Source of the DNA: Hsuehochloa calcarea
Taxonomy: Eukaryota; Streptophyta; Magnoliopsida; Poales; Poaceae
Direction of reading: 5' to 3'
NCBI GenBank assembly: GCA_036346395.1
Contig: CM070599.1
Span: 29,813,232 to 29,877,231, forward strand
Length of the DNA stretch: 64,000 nucleotides
Below are positions 11,111 to 24,014 of the stretch, piece by piece. Under the pieces are notes generated by a model. That model was not told where the DNA came from. It worked only from the letters and a program-made list of their open reading frames with translations, and searched no databases. Both the position numbers and the translations under genes were made by a program. Each line of letters opens with the position of its first letter. Within the stretch, counting starts at the first letter, position 1.

Positions 11111-13323
11111 AAATACAATATTATAAAAATATTTTCACAGCAAATTCACTTGTAATATTTTTATAAATTTAAATTATAAATTATAAATAATATATTTGAT
11201 CAAAACTCTCATGTAACTGGAGGTAGAGGGGTACTCCTTAGCGATCTGCCTTTCCCCCTTTTGGTGTGCTCGACCTTTTTTTTTTTTGTGTAGGCCTTGC
11301 CAATCAGCCGGTACAAGTTAGTGACATCTTTCCGACCAGTTAGATGAGACGTATCTAGTGACCATGCGCCGTCTCTATTAATTGTTCCTTCTGCTTGGGC
11401 GTTATCACGACGATAATGCAGACCAATGGCCACAAATGCCAGTTGTTAACCAAAAGCTATCCTTCTGCGTTATCACACTCTCGTGTTGACAATTCGACTG
11501 CACGTGCTAATAAAAAATATTACTCCCTCCGGGCACTGATATATATATCATCCCGAGACACACGCTGTCAAATTTTTCAAAACTTTAGTTACCGATATTT
11601 TTTAAGATATTTTGATTAGATACACGTAAATCATACGTATAGATGTCTAAAAAAAATATTTTCATAATATTATATTTTTATTGAATGTTATAACTATATT
11701 ATAATAAAAATTAGTGATCAAAGTTACGTTTTGAAGACTATATAGTAGCTAAAACAACATGTATTTTTAGTTTTTTTGTGAAAACCACTCGATCTATAAC
11801 TTTATTGCTGACGCAAAACAGAGTTACCATCCATCACATGAGAATAAAGGAAGGAAGGGACCATGTTCACCCAAGTGATTCTTGGGGAGCTCAACGTCGC
11901 CTGAATGGCACAGACATGCGCCGCAGCATTAGCTGATCTACGGACCGCCTGAATCTTGAAAGGATTGTGAGTACTTCACCGAGTTCAACATCCAGGATTT
12001 CCTTTTTAAGGTTGAAGGCAAAACCATTGATGGAGAATTGAATAATCTAATCGAGACTTGTACAAATTATAAGGGCCTTTTGGATAAGGTGCATGTATAC
12101 GGATTCGAATCCTTCGGAATCAGTATTGTTCTGCAACCTTCATTTCTAGCCCGTGCATGTGTGTTATTTAGAAGAGCACGGTTAGTTTTTTTTTAGGGTG
12201 TTTATTGAAAAAAAAACCTGATACAGATAATCTAATTATCCACATAAAATCATTCAAATAACTTTATATATTTATCTACAAAAGATCCCACCAACTCAAG
12301 AGGTGGGGAGCTGGATGACAGACTCACCAGTCACCACTACTGAATTCTTCTTTTATAATAGTAAAGATGAAAAGGAACGGTGAAGAGTGGAACTAATTCT
12401 GGTAGTGGACACGGCTAAGAAATTGTGAAGTCTCTAACATGGAAGATGTTTGTCTACTTTGAACAAAGTAAACTCATTTTTTTTAAAGCACCTTAAGAGT
12501 TCGGTTTACCGCAACCCCATCCCAAATTAGGAAGACGAGGCTTGCCAATCAATATAACTATGAAATGCACAATGTAGAAAAGAAAGTGACATTTACGTAT
12601 CGTTTTCTTTCGCTCTTCCCAAGGAAAACTGCATGCCCTGATGAGAGCTTTATTTTATTTTATTTTTTAATCTATTTTTAAAAATTATTTAAAGATAATC
12701 TCCTATTAATTTTATTTCCAATTATGACATATTTGACTACGTCATGACCCGTGACGTGATCAAACTATACTGTCAAGTCTCCGACCTCGGCGTAACTAAA
12801 CCTGCCACGATAGCCATCCGAGCCAACACGCGTCCATTTTTTGGCCAAGTCCTGTCACGCCAAGAGGAGTGACGTGATATCACTCGTTTGCCACCCCGAG
12901 GTCCATAGCGTGACAACGTGCTTTTGCCACGTCACGCGTTGTGGTATGGCCAAAGGGGTTAGAATTGAAAAATAAAGTTAAAGAGATGTTGTCAAGACCC
13001 CGGACCAATGGATCCGAGTCCTATGTGTATTCTGAACTAGTCCCATGATCGGTAGTTAGTTCACACAGTTTGCAACATCGATGAAATCATATCTATACAA
13101 CAAAATAGCTAAGAAGCAGACAAATTAATATTACTTAATAGCAAAAGGACCTTATGGTTAAGGTTTACAGAGTTATCACGTAGGGCTAAAGATAACAGAG
13201 TAAACTTATAGCGGAATAACAAACTCGTGGTAGCCATCTGACGTGCCCACACGCAATCGAGTTGAGAACGCATCCTAACTCGTATAATCTTCAAAATATT
13301 TCTCATCGTAGAACTCGAGTTCC
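11111..13323 (+). repeat. Duplication 1, copy 1 (2213 bp)
   Basis: It aligns end to end with 13324-15477, starting AAATACAATATTATAAAA and ending ACTCGAGTTCC (GAACTCTGAGTTCC in copy 2). The partner is shorter because of many small deletions, mostly in homopolymers and dinucleotide runs. Content is non-coding: an MITE-like piece at 11523-11745, otherwise unassigned sequence. The clean junction and error pattern suggest an unmerged assembly overlap rather than a biological duplication. Confidence 0.93.
11523..11745 (+). mobile_element. Stowaway-like MITE remnant (first copy)
   Basis: The left end is TA+CTCCCTCCGG. The body contains TAGTGATCAAAGTTACGTTTTGAAGAC-type sequence seen in grass Stowaway elements. 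I did not find the expected inverted right terminus, so it looks truncated. The second copy lies at about 13715-13935 inside duplication 1. Confidence 0.5.
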
Positions 13324-15477
13324 AAATACAATATTATAAAAATATTTTCACAAAATTCACTTGTAATATTTTATAAATTTAAATTATAAATTATAAATAA
13401 TATATTTGATCAAAACTCTCATGTAACTGGAGGTAGAGGGCTCCTGCGATCTGCCTTTCCCCTTTTTGTGCTCGACCTTTTTTTTTTTGGGCCTTGCCAA
13501 TCAGCCGGTACAAGTTAGTGACATCTTTCCGACCAGTTAGATGAGACGTATCTAGTGACCATGCGCCGTCTCTATTAATTGTTCCTTCTGCTTGGGCGTT
13601 ATCACGACGATAATGCAGACCAATGGCCACAAATGCCAGTTGTTAACCAAAAGCTATCCTTCTGCGTTATCACACTCCTGTTGACAATTCGACTGCACGT
13701 GCTAATAAAAATATTACTCCTCCGGGCACTGATATATAGTCCCGAACACGCTGTCAAATTTTTCAAAACTTTGGTTACCGATATTTTTAAGATATTTGAT
13801 TAGATACCGTAAATCATATATAGATGTCTAAAAAATATTTTTATAATATTATATTTTTATTGAATGTTATAACTATATTATAATAAATTAGTGATCAAAG
13901 TTGTTTGAAGACTATATAGTAGCTAAAACAACATGTATTTTTTTTTGTGAAACCACTGATCTATAACTTTATTGCTGACGCAAAACAGAGTTACCATCCA
14001 TCACATGAGAATAAAGAAGGAAGGGACCATGTTCACCCAAGTGATTCTTGGGGAGCTCAACGTCGCCTGAATGGCACAGACATGCGCCGCAGCATTAGCT
14101 GATCTACGGACCGCCTGAATCTTGAAAGGATTGTGAGTACTTCACCGAGTTCAACATCCAGGATTTCCTTTTTAAGGTTGAAGGCAAAACCATTGATGGA
14201 GAATTGAATAATCTAATCGAGACTTGTACAAATTATAAGGGCCTTTTGGATAAGGTGCATGTATACGGATTCGAATCCTTCGGAATCAGTATTGTTCTGC
14301 AACCTTCATTTCTAGCCCGTGCATGTGTGTTATTTAGAAGAGCACGGTTAGTTTTTTTAGGGTGTTTATTGAAAAAAACCTGATCGAGATAATCTAATTA
14401 TCCACATAAAATCATTCAAATAACTTTATATATTTATCTAAAAGATCCCACCAACTCAAGAGGTGGGGAGCTGGATGATAGACTCACCAGATCACCACTC
14501 TGAATTCTTCTTTTATAATAGTAAAGATGAAAAGGAACGGTGAAGAGTGGAACTAATTCTGGTAGTGGACACGGCTAAGAAATTGTGAAGTCTCTAACAT
14601 GGAAGATGTTTGTCTACTTTGAACAAAGTAAACTCATTTTTTTTAAAGCACCTTAAGAGTTCGGTTTACCGCAACCCCATCCCAAATTAGGAAGACGAGG
14701 CTTGCCAATCAATATAACTATGAAATGCACAATGTAGAAAAGAAAGTGACATTTACGTATCGTTTTCTTTCGCTCTTCCCAAGGAAAACTGCATGCCCTG
14801 ATGAGAGCTTTATTTTATTTTATTTTTTAATCTATTTTTAAAAATTATTTAAAGATAATCTCCTATTAATTTTATTTCCAATTATGACATATTTGACTAC
14901 GTCATGACCCGTGACGTGATCAAACTATATATCAAGTCTCCGACCTCAGAACTAAACTCGCCACGATAGCCATCCGAGCCAACACGCGTCCATTTTTGGC
15001 CAAGTCTCGATCACGCCAAGAGGAGTGACGTGATATCACTCGTTGCCACCCGAGGTCCATAGCGTGACAACGTGCTTTTGCCACGCCACGCGTTGTGGTA
15101 TGGCCAAAGGGTTAGAATTGAAAAATAAAGTTAAAGAGATGTTGTCAAGACCCCGGACCAATGGATCCGAGTCCTATGTGTATTCTGAACTAGTCCCATG
15201 ATCGGTAGTTAGTTCACACAGTTTGCAACATCGATGAAATCATATCTATACAACAAAATAGCTAAGAAGCAGACAAATTAATATTACTTAATAGCAAAAG
15301 GACCTTATGGTTAAGGTTTACAGAGTTATCACGTAGGGCTAAAGATAACAGAGTAAACTTATAGCGGAATAACAAACTCGTGGTAGCCATCTGACGTGCC
15401 CACACGCAATCGAGTTGAGAACGCATCCTAACTCGTATAATCTTCAAAATATTTCTCATCGTAGAACTCTGAGTTCC
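13324..15477 (+). repeat. Duplication 1, copy 2 (2154 bp), indel-rich
   Basis: Head-to-tail repeat of 11111-13323. Examples of shortening: GGGTACTCCTTAGCG becomes GGGCTCCTGCG, CTCCCTCCGG becomes CTCCTCCGG, and CACTCTCGTG becomes CACTCCTG. The changes cluster at the two ends; roughly 13980-14330 and 14520-14920 are nearly identical to copy 1. It forms the left end of a block (13324-18605) that carries the poorer sequence in both of its duplications. Confidence 0.93.
13715..13935 (+). mobile_element. Stowaway-like MITE remnant (duplicate copy)
   Basis: Same element as 11523-11745, carried in duplication 1 copy 2. It has lost bases in homopolymers and has the same truncated right end. Confidence 0.45.
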
Positions 15478-15852
15478 TTGTTTCTTCTACGGGGACTCAT
15501 CAACAAATAGCGTATAGCCGTAGGTACATAAAGTACTCAGCAAGTCGTAGGGAAATGTATGCTAATAGTATTCATGCGAGGCTTGACAAGGATAGCTTTA
15601 TGGTCATTTTGCAGAAAGCAGTATTAACGGTAAATACAATAAAAAGATTGAAGAGTATAATTTAAAAGATTAGGTACATAAGTAAACAAGTTCTTTGAAA
15701 CAACTAGTGAACACCCCTATTCAATTCCAAACCAACAACCAGATCGCTTCCCAACCAATATTTTTATAAAAATTTACCCCTCGTGTGAAATCACCAGGCA
15801 TTGTTCATAACCGGAGACACAGCTATTCGAGTAGTTTTACACTTTGCAGAAG
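15478..15852. other. Single-copy spacer between duplications 1 and 2
   Basis: 375 bp between the end of duplication 1 copy 2 and the start of duplication 2 copy 1. No gene or motif is seen. Confidence 0.6.
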
Positions 15853-18605
15853 TTGTACAACTTGACCTACAAGAGATAATCAAATTATAATGTCCGTTTA
15901 ACACACTTTCGAGGTGTGCGACTAAGTGATTATCACAAAGCACCCATGTTGGTAATTAAATATGCTTATAAAATGGGTTCAACATGATCAAAGGTCTACG
16001 ACTTGCCTTCGCTGAATATTTGAAATGCTTCGGCAGACGGTTACATAAGTTTTTTTTGGAAATGTCGGAATCTAGATTAAAGGTAAGAGAGTCTTGAAAG
16101 TCTTGTGCTCGATGTAACACCGCCTATTCTAAGATAAGATGCCACCTAATGCACCAACATACTAATCAACTCCTAAGATTAATATCGCTTTCAAAGATAA
16201 AGAAACGAATAATCCAGATAACAATCTAGAGTTTACTATCAGTTCATCAATATAATAAAACAAGAATTAACCATAGAGAGAAAGATGAACATCCAAGTGA
16301 CATTTATTACAATTCATCACATTATAATTAAACCAAATAAACGTAAATAGAATCTTAATAAATGTATGATTTATTCATGTGTGTGGAACGTGCTGGACTA
16401 CTCCCTCCCGCTAGCAACAAGATCACCGGAAATCACCTAAACAAATAAAAACAAGGATGAGTCGAAACTCAGCAAGCACAATGATTATATCACAAAGGGT
16501 TCTGAATCAGAAGAATATGCCAAGTAAAAACAATTGCATCCATGAGTTTGTGAAGGCATGGTATGAATGAATGCATTGAAGGAAAATGGATCTCTCACGT
16601 GATTATACCGATATAACAAGTGACACACCGTCGATGATTCACTAAAGCCCGCCTTAACCAAGAGCGGACCCAAGTCCATATGAAGAACGTTTCATACGGA
16701 ATATCCAAACCGCCTACTTTGGAATGGTAGGTCTTACATGCCCATATTGGAATTAATGGGACTTAATCAAGTTTCACTCCGTGACTGCAAAGGAAATATG
16801 TGTGCATTGAATGAAATGCATAACTTGAACTTCATCTCAATTTATCACAAAAGAAGGAATTGAATTCTACCACATCATGCTCAAATGACAGGAATATTCA
16901 TAAGTTACCAAATTATCATGCATTTATCGAATTCACACAAGTTAAACATTGCACTTGCCTTCCGTGCTGTGACGTACTGGGAAGCAACGAAGGTGTCCTT
17001 CCACTCACCGCCTCACCGCCTATACAATCATTGTCACGGAATAAGGATAACATGGTATAACATAATTACACGAGTTCTACGATACCCTCTAATCAACCCA
17101 CATGCCCAAATGTTCGTTTTGACCTCTACGCCAAAAGTCCAGATTATCGATCTACGGGCAGTTGTACGAGAAAATTCACCATTAATTATCTGTAACTCTA
17201 AAAGACCTGAAACCAGTGCTCACTGAATCTTAACAGATCAGGCTACAGAACATTAGTTGGCAGAATCCCCTGATTCGGCCAAAACAGAGAGCTAATTATC
17301 AGCTAAACACAACTCATCTACGTCTATCCAGAATACAGATCAGTAATAAAGAAAACGGCGTAACTTTTAGCATACTGATCCAATGAGAATGATCCTTATC
17401 AACATGGAAAGATAATTTCGAGATATACAATAACTTAGTTGGGTGAAGGTTCTGATTCGGCCCCTAATTTGAACAAAATAGAGGGACAAACCTACTGACC
17501 TCAGTTTTCAAACAGACCGGACAGTTCGGAATCAAAAATTCATATCTCCCAAACTACAGATCGGATTTTCCTGATCTCGGTGCCAAAAGAAAGCTAACGT
17601 TCCCAGGAATAAAACTCTAGAAGGGAAAAACCCCAGATTCGGCCTCTACAGTAGTCTAAACAATAGATGAAAACACTAACATTTATCTGCCCATAATTCA
17701 TAACAGTGGTAAAGAAAATATCATAACTTTCATTATACAGATCCAATATAGATGATCTTTATCAGCTTTGAAAGATACTTTAAAGGGCTACAATAACTTA
17801 TTTGGGTGGAGGTTCTGAAAATGCATCTAACGAAATCAAAACCTAGGATCAAGCCGACAGATCCTTCTCGTCAGACAGACAGAACAGCGCGCACTAAAAA
17901 AATCATATCTCCTAAACCGTAAGGCGGAATCACGTGATCTCGGTGGCTATGGAAAGCTAAGAACAATACCTACAACTTTATAAGAGATGGACAGGACAGA
18001 AAACGAACGCATCTTATCCAAAATCGACGTACAAGGAGGTGCACAGCAAGGGGAAGGGGCGGCGGCTCCAAAGGGGGAGGGGAGAAATGTGGAGTTTAGG
18101 GTTTGGAGGGGGAACCACCCCTTATGGCCGCCACCACATAGCCCTCCCGGCCGTGGCTCAGCCCAGTTGTCAGAGTTTATGGAAAACCCTTTATTTTTCA
18201 GAATTTCTACTCCTTTAATTGTCTTTTCTTTCCCTGCCCATTCAAATTACTCGATTCGATTCTTTACTCTTTTCATTTCCGGTATTACACTCGATCGAAA
18301 TAGAGATCTCCCGCTCCTCCGAACACTACTTGGACGAACGTACCGAAAAAGAATCAACAAGCCAAGAGAATAAATAAATACACAAGGAAATGTAAATGAA
18401 CTCCAAATTAAATAAGAATAGTATCATTAGCAAGGTCTTGAATTAAAACAAATTAGAAACAAATTTCACTAAGATCGGAGTTATAACGGAGGAGAACGGG
18501 TCTTCCAAGTTTTTGGTTGCACTACTACTCACCGACTTGCTTGGTCGGAAGGAGGTTCGATTACACGCGCTGGAAGGAGGTTTCACTACATGTGGTCGAA
18601 AGAGG
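15853..18605 (+). repeat. Duplication 2, copy 1 (2753 bp), indel-rich
   Basis: Runs from TTGTACAACTTGACCTAC to GTGGTCGAAAGAGG and repeats head to tail at 18606-21399. This copy lacks many G/C bases that the partner has, for example near 18045-18180, where runs of four to six G or C are each shortened. It contains a solo LTR and ends inside the GTCGGAAGGAGG minisatellite. Confidence 0.93.
16113..18289 (+). mobile_element. Solo LTR, TGTAACACC...GGTATTACA (copy in duplication 2a)
   Basis: The ends form a short inverted repeat (TGTAACACC and GGTATTACA), flanked by the 5-bp TSD CTCGA at 16108-16112 and 18290-18294. There is no internal domain or second LTR, so it is a solo LTR of about 2.2 kb. 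Long LTRs with TGTAACACCC ends are typical of some rice gypsy families (RIRE3/RIRE8-like, from memory), but family assignment is inference. Frames inside carry no domain. Confidence 0.8.
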
Positions 18606-21399
18606 TTGTACAACTTGACCTACCAGAGATAATCAAATTATAATGTCCGTTTAACACACTTTCGAGGTGTGCGACTAAGTGATTATCACAAAGCACCCAT
18701 GTTGGTAATTAAATATGCTTATAAAATGGGTTCAACATGATCAAAGGTCTACGACTTGCCTTCGCTGAATGTTTGAAATGCTTCGGCAGACGGTTACATA
18801 AGTTTTTTTTGGAAATGTCGGAATCTAGATTAAAGGTAAGAGAGTCTTGAAAGTCTTGTGCTCGATGTAACACCCTGTCTATTCGGAAGACAAGATGCCA
18901 CCTAACAGACCAACATACTAATCAACTCCTAAGATTAATATCGCTTTCAAAGATAAAGAAACGAATAATCCAGATAACAATCTAGAGTTTACTATCAGTT
19001 CATCAATATAATAAAACAAGAATTAACCATAGAGAGAAAGATGAACATCCAAGTGACATTTATTACAATTCATCACATTATAATTAAACCAAATAACGTA
19101 AATAGAATCTTAATAAATGTATGATTTATTCATGTGTGTGGACGTCTTTGGACTACTCCCTCCCGCTAGCAACAAGATCACCGGAAATCACCTAAACAAA
19201 TAAAAACAAGGATGAGTCGAAACTCAGCAAGCACAATGATTATATCACAAAGGGTTCTGAATCAGAAGAATATGCCAAGTAAAAACAATTGCATCCATGA
19301 GTTTGTGAAGGCATGGTATGAATGAATGCATTGAAGGAAAATGGACCTCTCACGTGATTATACCGATATAACAAGTGACACACCCGTCGATGTTCACTAA
19401 AGCCCGCCCTTAACCAAGAGCGGGGACCTAAGTCCATATGAAGAACGTTTCATACGGAATATCCAAAACTGCCTACTTTGGAATGGTAGGTCTTACATGC
19501 CCATATTGGAATTAATGGGACTTAATCAAGTTTCCACTCCCGTGGACGGCAAAGGAAATATGTGTGCATTGAATGAAATGCATAACTTGAACTTCATCTC
19601 AATTTATCACAAAAGAAGGAATTGAATTCTACCACATCATGCTCAAATGACAGGAATATTCATAAGTTACCAAATTATCATGCATTTATCGAATTCACAC
19701 AAGTTAAACATTGCACTTGCCTTCCGTGCTATGACGTACTGGGAAGCAACGAAGGTGTCCTTCCACTCACCGCCTCACCGCCTATACAATCATTGTCACG
19801 GAATAAGGATAACATGGTATAACATAATTACACGATTTCTACGATACCCTCTAATCAACCCACATGCCCAAATGTTCGTTTTGACCTCTACGCCAAAAGT
19901 CCAGATTATCGATCTACGGGCAGTTGTACAAGAAAATTCACCATTAATTATCTGTAACTCTAAAAGACCTGAAACCAGTGCTCACTGAATCTTAACAGAT
20001 CAGGCTACAGAACATTAGTTGGCGGAATCCCCTGATTCGGCCAAAACAGAGAGCTAATTATCAGCTAAACACAACTCATCTACGTCTATCCAGAATACAG
20101 ATCAGTAATAAAGAAAATGGCGTAACTTTTAGCATACTGATCCAATGAGAATGATCCTTATCAACATGGAAAGATAATTTCAAGATATACAATAACTTAG
20201 TTGGGTGAAGGTTCTGATTCGGCCCCTAATTTGAACAAAATAGAGGGACAAACCTACTGACCTCAGTTTTCAGGCAGACCGGACAGTTCGGAATCAAAAA
20301 TTCATATCTCCCAAACTACAGATCGGATATTCCTGATCTCGGTGCCAAAAGAAAGCTAACGTTCCCAGGAATAAAACTCTAGAAGGGCAAAACCCCAGAT
20401 TCGGCCTCTAAAGTAGTCTAAACAATAGATGAAAACACTAACATTTATCTGCCCAGAATTCAGAACAGTGGTAAAGAAAATATCATAACTTTCATTATAC
20501 AGATCCAATATAGATGATCTTTATCATCTTTGAAAGATACTTTAAAGGGCTACAATAACTTATTTGGGTGGAGGTTCTGAAAATGCATCTAACGAAATCA
20601 AAACCTATGATCAAGCCGACAGATCCTTCTCGTCAGACAGACAGAACAGCGCGCACTAAAAAAATCATATCTCCTAAACCGTAAGGCGGAATCACGTGAT
20701 CTTGGTGGCTATGGAAAGCTAAGAACAATACCTACAACTTTATAAGAGATGGACAGGACAGAAAATGAACGCATCTTATCCAAAATCGACGTACAAGGAG
20801 GTGCACAGCAAGGGGGAAGGGGGGCGGCGGCTCCAAAGGGGGGAGGGGGAGAGAAATGTGGAGTTTAGGGTTTGGGGGTGGGAACCACCCCCTTATGGCC
20901 GGCCACCACATGGGCCCCTCCTGGGCCGTGGCTCAGGCCCAGGTTGTCGAGAGTTTATGGAAAACCCCTTTTATTTTTCAGGAATTTCTACTCCTTTAAT
21001 TGTCTTTTCTTTCCCCGGCTTCCATTCAAATTACTCGATTCGATTCTTTACTCTTTTCATTTCCGGGGTATTACACTCGATCGAAATAGAGATCTCCCGC
21101 TCCTCCGAACACTACTTGGACGAACGTACCGAAAAAGAATCAACAAGCCAAGAGAATAAATAAATACACAAGGAAATGTAAATGAACTCCAAATTAAATA
21201 AGAATAGTATCATTAGCAAGGTCTTGAATTAAAACAAATTAGAAACAAATTTCACTAAGATCGGAGTTATAACGGAGGAGAACGGGTCTTCCGAAGTTTT
21301 TTGGTTGCGACTACTACTCACCTGACTTCAGTTGGTCGGAAGGAGGTTCGATTACACGCGGTCGGAAGGAGGTTTCGACTACATGTGGTCGGAAAGAGG
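18606..21399 (+). repeat. Duplication 2, copy 2 (2794 bp)
   Basis: Second copy of 15853-18605, longer by 41 bp because homopolymers are intact. It continues into the full minisatellite at 21335-21690, which copy 1 enters for only about three units before the junction. Confidence 0.93.
18866..21075 (+). mobile_element. Solo LTR, TGTAACACCC...GGGGTATTACA (copy in duplication 2b)
   Basis: Same solo LTR and same CTCGA TSD (18861-18865 and 21076-21080) as 16113-18289. It is 2210 bp and probably the more accurate reading. Identical insertion points in both copies mean the LTR was there before the duplication, whether biological or artefactual. Confidence 0.85.
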
Positions 21400-21690
21400 T
21401 TTTTAGTACTTGATCGGAAGGAGGTTTCGATTAGAGGTGGTCGAAAAGAGATTTCAGCTACCTGGTCGGAAAGAAATTTCGACTACAGGTGGTCAGAAGG
21501 AGGTCACGACTACCTGGTCGGGAGGAGGTCGCGACTACAGGTGGTCAAAGGAGGTCGCGACTACCTGGTCGGAAGGAGATTGTGACTACAGGTGGTCGGA
21601 GAAAGGTCACGGCTACCTGGTCGGAAGGAGGTTGCGACTATAGGTGGTCGGAGGGAGGTTGTGACTAACTGGTCGGAAGGAGGTAGCAAC
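21335..21690 (+). repeat. Minisatellite, ~14 units of 24-28 bp with alternating ends
   Basis: Units follow GTCGGAAGGAGGTTNCGACTAC and alternate between the tails AGGTG (long unit, ~27 bp) and CTG (short unit, ~25 bp), most clearly from 21440 onward. This gives a higher-order dimer of about 52 bp. Frames stay open across parts of it in more than one register but show no start context or domain. It borders duplication 2 and lies upstream of duplication 3. Confidence 0.85.
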
Positions 21691-21827
21691 GGGGAGAGGG
21701 GAGTTAGCCAAACCCAAGGAGCATGATTTTAGCGGTGAGGATCGACGGAGTGACCAGCAGCGTGAGGAAGAGCGGTGGCGATATCCGGCTTGCGGCGGCG
21801 CTACGACGGGGAGGAGGTGCGCAGGGG
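21691..21827. other. Single-copy GC-rich spacer before duplication 3
   Basis: Short GC-rich stretch leading into the duplicated block. It contains only fragments of open frames. Confidence 0.5.
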
Positions 21828-24014
21828 GTCGAACACACCCTTGCGAAGCCAACGATGGCGACCACGACGGCGGAGGGGCTTCCACAGTGGCGCTAGGGGC
21901 GGAGGAGCGAGCTCTGGTCGACAGCGGTGAAGCTCAAATAGCGGCGAAGAGGGGGCGAGACAGAGGGGAGAGTTGGGGGAAGCAAGAGGAGGCCCAGGGC
22001 GCTCACGAGGCGCTATTTAACGAGGAAGAAGGAGCAATGGAGAAGCTTCGCGGTATGGGCGAAGCTCCGGACACTACAAAACAAAGGCGACACGACAAGG
22101 ATGAGACATGAGTAAGTGGGGAGGAGAAAGAACAGAGGGAGTGGGTGCGGCGAAAGGGAAATTTTCATAGCTGAGGAAATCGAGGAAGGGAATCGCGCCA
22201 GGGGTGACAACTTTCGTCAGCGTGGTATGGCGAGAGGAAGGAGACAAGTGGCGACGAAGAGAAGGTCGACAAAGGGACTCGCTGACAGAGAAAGAGAGAG
22301 AGACCAGTGGGAGGGTTTGGTTGAATCAGAGAGGCTCAAACGAGAAGCGGTCAAAAACGAGAGGGTGGTCGAAACCGAGAAGGTTGTTGAAAACGAGAGG
22401 GCTTCAAAAGGCTGATAGGGTTGTGAATTTTTAGACTGAGTTTCAAAGCCCCAACAATTATGGAAACATTCACAGAAATTCCCAAAGATATGATGGTTAA
22501 ATTGAATATTTCCAATTTAACATTGGTAATTAAGTCCACAAATAAATTATTTTTAATTTTTGGGAAAAAAGGAAAAACCCATTTAAAAAAACTAGAAAAT
22601 CCAAGAAAAGACTTAAAATAATATTTTTGACTTTAAATACTAGAAAACTCAACTAAACAAAAATTAAATTAATTGAAGTTTGATTAATTCATATTAAACA
22701 TTTTCAATTTTTGATAATCTCACATTAATCTTTTAACAAATGAAGATAAATCAAATTATTCCTTTTTATTTTATTTTTAGTTTCAAAAGTCTTTGAAATT
22801 CGGAAAGCCAAAAGAAAAAGAAAGAACTCAACGAAAATAACAACAAGGTCTGGAAAAAAGGAAATACAAGATAAAACCAAAATAAATCAATTTTTATTTA
22901 ATTGGAGTTTGATTTACTCGCATTAATTTGTTTTTAAATCATAAAATTTCAAATTAAGCTTTAACAATTTAGGAAAATTTAAATGGTTATTTTTATTTTA
23001 AATTTTAAAAAAAATCCGAAAAAATGGGATGTTACAAATGTTGTCTTTAGAATATTTTTTGAAAAATAGATTAAATAATAAAAAAAGTTCGCCTGCTGAG
23101 CTACTTACTTTTTAGCAAAGAGGCTTGTGAGCTACTTAGTCTTCCCCAAAAGATAAACCTCGATGCAAATGATTTATGGCTCATATCATACTACTACTAG
23201 ATAAGCAACCAATGTAGCTGCAAAAATAAATGTTGATTTTGAAATACGTTTTGGCCATATGCTCTTTCCTTGCGGTGTTCTCTCTCCAACCCGTTTTGTC
23301 TTGCAAGATCACACTTCTTAAAAGGAGGAAAGTGCTCGTCCCCTTAACAGCTCACCTTTTGGCTAAGCTTGTAGATGGAAGCTAATCTACAATCCTAATT
23401 GGGTGGAACGAAAAGGTTTCAATGAGGCTACGACAATAGCCAAGAAGGAACTTGGGAGCTCTGCAAGAAGCACCGGCGGAGCTCTGTGCAGGCCAGAGGG
23501 GGTCATGGCCCCTCCAACACTTGACTAAACCTCAAAGAAATTAAAATGACAGTATCTACTTCTTTACAATCATCTTAAGAGTGATCTACTCTACAATTTG
23601 CTTAAAGCTCCGTCATATGTGCCAAGATGCATGTCCACCACCTTGGCATCCAACGTAAGGACATTTCCGGATTAGTAAAAAAAAAAACATAATGTACAAC
23701 ATTTGAGCTTCCAGAGTTCCAAAACAAAGGAGAGAACAATCGAACAAAATACCGTCCAAAGCCCACAAAAAATCTTGTAAGCCATTAGATCCTCTTTATT
23801 GGCATCCATTCACGCCGTCTTTTCACGAATCTTCACATTTTATTGATTTCTCTCCTTTGACGACGTCGTGGAGCACACCGTCCCTCCTCCCCGTCTTCGT
23901 CGCCACTGGCGAGCTCTAGCCCAGCATAGTGAATCCAGGTTTTTTTTTTCATCTCCTTTTCCTCGGGATACTTGTAAAATGGAAATCCTTGTAAAATATG
24001 TTGAGATTCGATTT
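21828..24014 (+). repeat. Duplication 3, copy 1 (2187 bp)
   Basis: Runs from GTCGAACACACC to GTTGAGATTCGATTT and repeats head to tail at 24015-26230. The first ~550 bp are GC-rich with arginine/glutamate-rich frames. The rest is AT-rich and includes a GGGATGTTACA string (23026-23036) that looks like an LTR 3' end, although I could not find the matching start. No protein domain is visible. Confidence 0.92.

Noticed and set aside
21301..22434. Open frames across the minisatellite and the following GC-rich block as a gene
   Set aside because: They come from repeat periodicity and low stop density, exist in several registers, have no domain, and are duplicated with the block.
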